This document shows positions 24,673 through 33,600 of a stretch of DNA of 64,000 nt, piece by piece. The position numbers were made by a program, and so were the translations under genes. The stretch comes from QQVM01 sp035341855. GTDB taxonomy: Bacteria > Bacteroidota > Bacteroidia > AKYH767-A > 2013-40CM-41-45. The notes beneath the pieces were generated by a model. The model made no database searches. It worked only from the letters and a program-made list of their open reading frames with translations, and was not told the DNA's origin. The stretch covers positions 1 through 64,000 of the forward strand of contig DAOQWA010000007.1 of assembly GCA_035341855.1 (NCBI GenBank), read 5' to 3'. The first letter of the stretch is position 1. Each line of letters opens with the position of its first letter.

Positions 24673-27600
24673 TTATTGTTTTTTAATAACAAAGAACTTC
24701 TGTACAGTTGTTTTGTCATCCTTGCTTACAGAAAGGAAATAAACACCCGGAGTCCATGTAGATGACTCGATATCTATTCTATGTTCTTCGTTCGCTTTCA
24801 CGAAGCGATCAAACAGTATGCTTGTTCTTGAGCCATTGATCTGATAAACTTCAACAACAACCTGCCCATCATTCTTGCCAATAAACTTTAATACTGCATC
24901 CTGAGATGTTGGATTAGGGTAAAGTTCAAACGATCTGCCTGCATCAAGATCTGTCGATTCAAGTCTGCAATTTGTGTTTATTGAAACCGACTTATTCAAA
25001 GGAAGACTTAATCCACACAGGTTTTCTGCCTTCACGGTTAGTATGGTCGAGTTAGCCGTGCCTGTAGTGAAATTAACAAGAGCGGAACTTCCGTTTCCTT
25101 GTGGTGTAGGGATGACGCCATTTGTAGCATACCAATGATAAGAGATTGTACCAGGGACAGAAGAGCTGGAGTACAATACTGAAGTCTGACTCTTACACAC
25201 CGATCCAGGTCCGTCCATTGTAGAAGGAGCGGCAAGTAATGCTGATACTGGTAAGCAACGAGAAATAGAAGCACCACAACTATTGGTGGCGCTCACACAC
25301 ACAGTTCCGTTACCGGTAAATGCTGCAGTATAATCGACAGTGATTGAGGTACCGGTATTATTGACAATGTTTACTCCCGAAGGTACAGTCCAGTTATAGC
25401 CTGTTGCACCCGCAACCGGCGCTATGCTGTAAGTAACTCCACTTTGTAAACACAAACCTGTGTAAGGTCCGGAAATTCCACCCGGCTGACCCGGGATAGA
25501 ACGTATCGTAAATTCACGGGTAAATGTTCCACAGATATTCGTTGTTGATATCGACAAGACTCCTGTAGTGAATGAAGGTCCAAAATTAAAGTTTGCTGAA
25601 GTTCCGCTTTGTGATGCCACGGAAACATCGCCGCTTACAACTGCCCATGTGTAAGTATCAGTTCCTATGACAGGCGCCATGGTATAAGATACATTATTTG
25701 TTCCGGCGCATACATATGTTGGTCCAACTACAGCATTGCCATTCACCGGTGTTCCGGTGATAGTCATTGAACGGGTAGAGGTAGTTCCCATACAATTAGA
25801 AGCATTGACCATCACTCTTCCTTGTCCGAATGCTGCACTAACACTCACAATAATAGAGTTGCTTCCCTGACCACTCAGGATGCTGGCTCCTGCACCGGTG
25901 ACTGTCCAATTATAGCTTGTTGCATTTTGTACAGGAGATAGAGTGTAAGTGTGTAAGCCCGGTCCACAAGCTATGGCAGGTCCGTTGATGAATCCCGGGT
26001 TAGAAGGTCTGAGAGAAAGTACAATGATATTCGTACTTGATATTTGTCCGCTTCCACAAACGTTCTCAGGTGTTACGCTAAGGAATCCTCCATTGAATGT
26101 GTTGGAGAAAGTCAGGGTAATAGATGTAGAAGTAGATGATCCGCTAGTACCCGGAGGTATTGTCCAGGCATAGGAGGTAGCTCCTGATACAGGTGCAATA
26201 GAATAAGTCACTACAGAATTTCTACAAGCTCCATAAGGACCTGAAATGGCACCGGCCGGTTCAGGTGGAATACCTGCTCCGCTAACCGTAACTGTTACCA
26301 CTCCGGTACATCCCTTTGTATCTGTGATCGTAACTGAATAAGGTCCGGCACTTAATCCGGTGGCAGTTTGTGTTGTTTGGTTATTTGACCATAAGAAAGT
26401 GTATGGTGCCATACCGCCTGTAGGATTGATCGTGGCAGTTGCATTCGCCAATCCGCATATTTCAGTGGTTGTAGAACTTGTTCCTTCAACTTTAGCAGGT
26501 TCAGTCATCTCAAACGTGCCTGTTGCAATATTTCCATTGTCATCTGTTACAGTAAATGTTTGCATACCTGCCATTACTCCGCAAACTATTCCCGTACCTA
26601 TATATGGTCCCGTTCCTCCCGTGACATTTACGGTCACGCAACCTGTTCCGCCGAAGCATTCAATTGCTGTTTCTTCTGTCACAGTAACTTCTATCTCCGG
26701 TGCTAACATAGTAAGCACTCCCAGATCGTAGGTGATCATGAAGTTGTTTGACGAAAGGAGAGGTGCAGGTACAATTGTGTGAGTCCCTACAGTTGTTCCT
26801 GTGATCAAATTGATGGAGTAGAAAGTATCCAGCGAATCCGTCGGAGGAGCGTTCACATCTTCTTCGTCAATGATTACCACTACATCATCATGTGTCGGGT
26901 CGTCTATGTCTTCGCTATTGACAATTGCACGTCCATTTACAATGGCTCTGGCATTCACAATTGCTCTTCCGTTCACAATTGCTCTTCCATTCACGATTGC
27001 CCTGGCATTCACAATTGCTCTGGCATTTACGATTGCTCTTGCGTTAACAAGTGCAGATGAATCCGGGTTTAACTGATAGTTAAAGATAGATTCAACGCCA
27101 ACATCCACAACATTGGTTGTATCGTATTCGGTGATATTGTTCACTATTGCCCTGGCATTTACAATAGCTCTGGCATTTACGATTGCTCTGGCACTAACAA
27201 GGAATCCTAAATTTTGAAGGTCTGAGTTTACGATTGCCCTTCCATTGACAATTGCACGCGCATCCACCAGGGCAGTAGCGTGTTCTGCGATGTTTTCAAG
27301 GTGTTCTGTTTGCAAATCAAGAAGGAAAGAATTCCTGATTGAGCTATCTATATTGGTTTCATCGTAGGTGTAGCTGTATGAGAATCCATTGATCTGTTGC
27401 CCTTCAACCAATGTTGTATCATTTGGCTTAATAACCAGAGGAAGTTGTTCAACTGAAATTAGTCCGTCAACGAAGGAGTATGTATAGGCTTCAAGTAAAG
27501 CAACGTCTATACTATCTGCCGGATCAAGCACTCTCATAGATGGTCGGATGAAATAAAGGTCCACATTGCTGAGGCTGTGTGCCGGAGTGGTGAAGAAGAT

Positions 27601-30600
27601 CGTATCTAGTCCTACATCAGCAAGAGTCAGACCGGTATTTTGAATAGGAACACTATCTACCAATACAGTCGCAGTGAATGCAGGTAATACTTCTCCATAT
27701 TTTTTAGAAGTGTCATTTGCAATTACTATGATTGATTGTTTTGTACTTGGGAAGAAAAATGCAGAATCTGAATATCCGCCATCGTTCATATTTGTCACTG
27801 TTGGTGGAGTGTATACCTGTACAGGCGGGTTGCCAATGAACGAAGGGAAGGTGGCAGACAATTGAGTTGAACTAATCCTTGTTGTCGGTAATGAATCACC
27901 CCTTAATAGAATTACAGAGTTAGCTGTAAAATAATGTCCGTTCACGGTCACATCAAAACTTTGTGAACCCGGAACAATAGTAGTGTCATCAGGCGATAAA
28001 CTTGTAATCAAAGGTTTTCCTGCGGCAAATGACTGTAATGCTGCATCAGCCTGGATGAATCCAAAACCGGTGCTGTCATCATAACCGATAGTCGGTCCCA
28101 TTTCGATGGTGGTAGTCTTGAGGATATTTCGAATGTTTTCAGGACTGAGTGCCTGATTATAGAATTTTTGTCTTCCTTCAATGAGCAATGCCGCAACGGC
28201 AGCAGCATGAGGAGCTGCAGCAGAAGTACCATAGAAGTTAGGGAAGCCATCACCATCGATATCCGGGCCACCAAGAGTAACAGTGGTGTTCACTCCATTT
28301 GGCGCTACGAAATCAGGTTTCATTCTATCGACGCCATTTATCAACGTTCCTCCGGTAGACGAGAATGTAGCAATAGTCGGAGGTGATTGTCCGAAAGCAG
28401 GGGTGTATAGGTAGAGCGCTGCGCCGACTGTCATGGCTCCGGTTGCGTTCGCTTGTCCAACGATAGTTGATGATGCAGTATTGAATTCGTCAATTGTTGC
28501 CTCACCGCGGAATATGATGTATTTAAATTTCACATTCGGCGCACCGGCAACTTTTGTGATTAGAATATTGGCACTGGTTTCAGCTCTTACAGAGAATGAT
28601 AATACTTCTACCGGATCTCCCCAAATATTATTTCTATTGAAACCGAAGAGAACGGTTCCATCATTATCCACAAGATAAAGATCAAGGTCTGTAAGCGCTC
28701 CGGGAAGCTGTCCGAGTGAGTACATAGAATCTTCCCACTGTAAAACGATAGTATAGGAGCCGCGACCTAATGTCAAATGCTGGAAGATATCTCCTCCACC
28801 AAAATCATGTGGTGTTCCAAAAACTCCGGGAGGAGCAACAGCTGCCTGGAAAGTACTTTCATAAGACTTGTTGCCATAATTACCTGCGGCCGTGAAATAT
28901 GAAACGCCACGATCCGCTACTTCATTAACTGCTCTGGCAACAACACCATCCTGAAAGAACGGTTCAGTAATAAAAGTAATGTCATCAACAAGTACATCAC
29001 AGCTATCATCAATACCAAGTTGTTTGATTCCTTTTGCAAGATCACCTGCACTGATAAATCCGGTACGGAATGCAAGTTCAGCATCCGGTGCGACATCGTG
29101 AACAATTTGCAACATGGCTCTTCCTTCATCGGTACGGATACCGTAAGGATACTCTTTAAGAACATTTACCGGATTGGAATTATTAGGATTTTGGATCCCC
29201 GGCAAATCTCCATTTTGGACATTTGCTAATGCAGGGTTACCGGTAATAGTATTGTAACTATCTGAAAGAACCCCGACTTTAACACCGGCACCGGTTACTC
29301 CAAATGCAGTTCGTGCCCTGTCAGCCCGCATGGCTATATCCCCATTGCTATATGCAATTCCGGTTACACCGGTACCTATTACAGGCGGATAATATGGACG
29401 ACAGAAATTACATAATGTAGTGAGTGAATCAACTTTGTATAGGTTTCTAATCGGAAACTTACCTGTGATGATTAAACTACTCAATCCATTATCAACTGTA
29501 TCAGTCAGTCCATAGTCAGGTGTAATCAATAGATTATATAAACTATCTGTCATACCATCCTGAGCAATGAATTCCATCAAGACACTATCAGCTCTGAATA
29601 ATAATAGGTTTTGGTTTAGAGTATCTGCTACGATGGAATCAACATTATTCGAAACTGATGTTAATTCTGATCCCAATATTGTTCCTGTTCTGCCACTATC
29701 AGTTGGCGTAACAGCAGGGACAATACATGTGATGATAGTAACATTAGCTGACGTTCCTGCGAAGCATCCGTTGTTGTCGGTCACTGTATAAAAATAAGAA
29801 CCGGTAAGCAGGTTTGTTGTACTGGCTCCACCTATATTATATGGTGGTGTTCCTCCGTCTGGTGTCAATGCTACGCTACCTGTACTTCCGATACAAACAT
29901 CCTGTGCCGTTGGATCAGCAGTGAGAGTAAGTTGGCTTGGCTGTGTAATTGTAACATCACAGCTGGTGCTACAGCCATTTGCATCCGATACTGTAGTTGT
30001 ATAGGTTCCGGCAGCTATGTTATTGTAATTTCCGGTTCCTGAATAAGGTGCCGTTCCTCCTATAGCAATTACGACATAAGATCCGGTACTGTCACCGTAA
30101 CAAAGAGTATTTGATGTTACTGCACAATTTGCCATAAGTTGAGTTGGTTCGGTGATGGTCGCTATACAGGTAGTCTGACAACCATTGGCATCAGTAACAG
30201 TGTAGTTGTAATCCCCGGCTGATAAACCTGTTAATGGGTCACCTGTGATCGTATATGGTGCCGTTCCTCCGACAGGAGTAACTGCAGCCACACCATTATT
30301 TCCTCCATTACATGATACCGCACTTTGTTCTGAACCAATTGCATAAAGGTAATCAGGCTCGGTTATGGTTGCAATACATGTTGCAATACAACCCAAAGCA
30401 TCCTCAACTGTAAATGTCGGAGTTCCTGCGCTCAGATTTGTGAAAACACCTTCTCCTGTATAAGGACCGGTGCCTCCGGAAGCTGTCACCGTTACCACAG
30501 CATCGTTTCCTCCGTTACAACTTACTGCTGAAGTGACAGAGCAATTTGCAACTACTGTGCACTGAGGTGGTTCATTGATCGTTACAGAACATGCATAAGA

Positions 30601-33600
30601 CGAAGAACCGCAGCCATTAGCATCATTTGCATAATAGTAATAAGTTCCTGCGGAAAGATTTGTATGAAGTCCTTCATCGCCGCTATATGGCGGTGTTCCA
30701 CCGGAGGCAGTGACTAAAGCTACACCATCATTTCCGCCATATGTTGTGACGTCACTAACAGTTGAACAGACTGACAGTAACAGGTCAGGTTCAGAAACTG
30801 TTGTGGTACAATTGGCGAAACAGCCGGCATCATCTTGAACTGTGAAAATATATGTTCCGGCGCCATAGTTGCTGAATACGCCTTCTCCTATATAAGGAGC
30901 TAAGCCACCAGATGCTTGCACTTCGATTTGTGCGTCATTGTACCCATTACAGCTTACGGTTGAGATCACCGTACAACTTGCTGTAAGATTACAAGGGCCA
31001 TCGTTAATAGTGACTGCACATGAATTAGAAGAAGAGCCACAATTATTTGCGTCATCAACATAGTAGTAGTAAGTCCCTGCAGATAAATTTGTGTGAATTC
31101 CATCATCACCACTATAAGGCGGGGTTCCACCTGTGGTTGTAACTAAAGCAGCTCCATCATTTCCACCTGCGATAGTTACATCATTGATTGTTGAACATAC
31201 GAACTCTAACAAAGCAGGTTCGTTGACGGTTACCGGCAAGAGACCGCTGCCGCAACCATTAGCATCAGATCCTCCTATGAAGTACTGGCCTGGTGCCAGG
31301 CTATTGAATACACCGGAATTATTTTGTAAGTAAAGGCTATTAGGTCCATAAAGATAATACGAATAGCCTGTAGGGTAGGTGATAAGGTCTGTTTGAAGAG
31401 TACCGCCTGAAATACCATAAAATTCCAATTGTCCGTTGTTATAGCCGAAGCATGTAACATGAGTAGGGTCAACTGATCCGGTTACAACAAGAGTTGGTTG
31501 TGTAACAGTGACTGAGTCTGTATCCGTACAGCCTACTGAGTCTGTTATTGTAAATACGACCGTTGTGTCTGTTCCGATAAATCCGTTTATAGTCTGCAGT
31601 CCTATTCCGGAATAAGGTGCAGTTCCTCCGGCAGCAGTTACGTCGACTTCAAACACATATCCATTGCAGTCAGGTGTACCAGCATTCAATGAAATTGTTG
31701 GAGAAGAGTTTGAGATGACCACATTAACGCTTGCAACCTCAAGGCATCCAATGGCAGAAATTACTCTAATGTAATATGTTCCTGTAGTGTGTGCATGATT
31801 TGAATCCAAAGGGATAGTCATATCAGAATCTTCCCAATATGTAAATGTTAAAGGCGATGTTGAATAAGTTCCGGCGGTGATGGATGGAGCACTAAGATCA
31901 ATAGGTGATCCATTACATGAAGGAGGTGGGTCGTTCACGATCAATGATACTGAATCGCTAAGGACAGTAGTAGAGATTGTGTCAGTACAGCCGTTGTTGT
32001 AGAAGATAATTGCTTCATAAGTACTTCCACTTGTAACAGATATTTGATTTGTAGTCTGAGATCCGGGACTCCATAAATATCCGGTGAAAAAATGATCACT
32101 CAAATAGGTTGAGTTTAACCAGGATGTTGAACCATATATTGTAGCAGGATAAAAGGTTGGAGAAGGAAAAGAAGGGCCGGGAGGATTGGATCCCGGACCG
32201 ACAGGTCCTTGAGAATTTCCGTACCAGTCATATCCGAAGTCCTGAGTTTCTGTTCCATATCCGTCGTACATAGGGATATAACAGATCAGGGATGAAGGAA
32301 CATAGTCTGAAAAATTAATATATAAGCCATCATTGATATCAGATTGACTCAATGCACCTTCCCACACTCTCACCTCATCAATAGAACCATTGAAGAACAT
32401 TGTATTTGATACAGGAACCGACATAGCGATTCTGTATTCTGTTCCGGAGGTGTTGTATGTTCTGATGCCGGAACCTGCAGGCTGGCCATTAACGTATAAC
32501 TGTACAGTTGTACCGTCATAGCTGGCTGCAACATGAGTCCATGTATTCAGTGGAATTGGAATATTTCCAGTTACACCGTTTGAAGGCGAACCGAACATGA
32601 GATTAGAGCCCATCAAAAACAAGCCGCAGCTTTCGGACATATTATCATTGATTTGACCATAGTTGAAGATAACTGAATTTTGATTTATTGTCGGGTTGAT
32701 CCAGGCTTCAATTGTTCTGGAATCATCACCCGGAGGCAATAAATAATTTTCACCTTCTGCATAATCAGTGCTGCCATTAAAATATAATGCATAGTCTTCA
32801 AAAGTCCTTATTTCAAGTGTGACAGGAGAAGAATTACAGACTGAATTATAGTCCGGTCTTGTGATCTCCGCTACAGGATTGGTGTATACCTGGAGATTTA
32901 ATGAGCTGGAACTACAGCCATTATCATCTGTCGCGCTAATCGAATATGGACTTTGATAGGTGGGATAAAGATTTGTGGTGTCACCCCAAATTTGATAAGG
33001 ACCAGTCCCACCTGTAACTGCTACCGAAACACTTCCTGAACTTCCCTCACAAACAAATAATGGATTTGGTGTTATGGTAAGTGTCATTTCATCCGCTTCA
33101 AGGATGGTCACAGCTTGAGGTCCCTGAGAAGTTACGCATCCTGTTGCATCACTAACGTATATCATATAGGTTCCGGCATGCAGGTTGCCGAAAAAGCCAT
33201 ACTGATTGCTGTCATAATATTCATTGATACCGGTAATAGTAACATCATAATTCACACCTGAGATAGGTACTCCGCCGCTTATACCGGAAACTGTTACACT
33301 TCCATCATATCCATCAAAGCATTCATTGTCTGTTTGGGAAATTGTGTAACTTAAATTCGGTGAGTCGTTTAGCACAAACGGGTAAGTAGCACTACCGGTG
33401 TAAGCAGGATCACTGCTGGTAACTCTCATCCGGTATGCCAATGAAGTTGAATTAACAGACGGAAGATTTATCTCAATAAATCCTGATGAAGATGAGCTGC
33501 CATAGGTTCCTACAACGACAGGTGAGTTGAAACTACCTGTGCTGTCGCTTAATTCTACATTTATGATGTTTCCGCTGTTAAAGGCTATGTCTGAATTGTA

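Noticed and set aside
26779..27076. Plus-strand frames rich in repeated Ala-Phe-Thr-Ile or His-Asn-Cys-Ser peptides
   Set aside because: They are antisense shadows of the RAIVN repeats in the giant gene.
26917..27273. CRISPR-like spaced repeats
   Set aside because: The repeats are contiguous 18-bp coding units without unique spacers and keep the reading frame.
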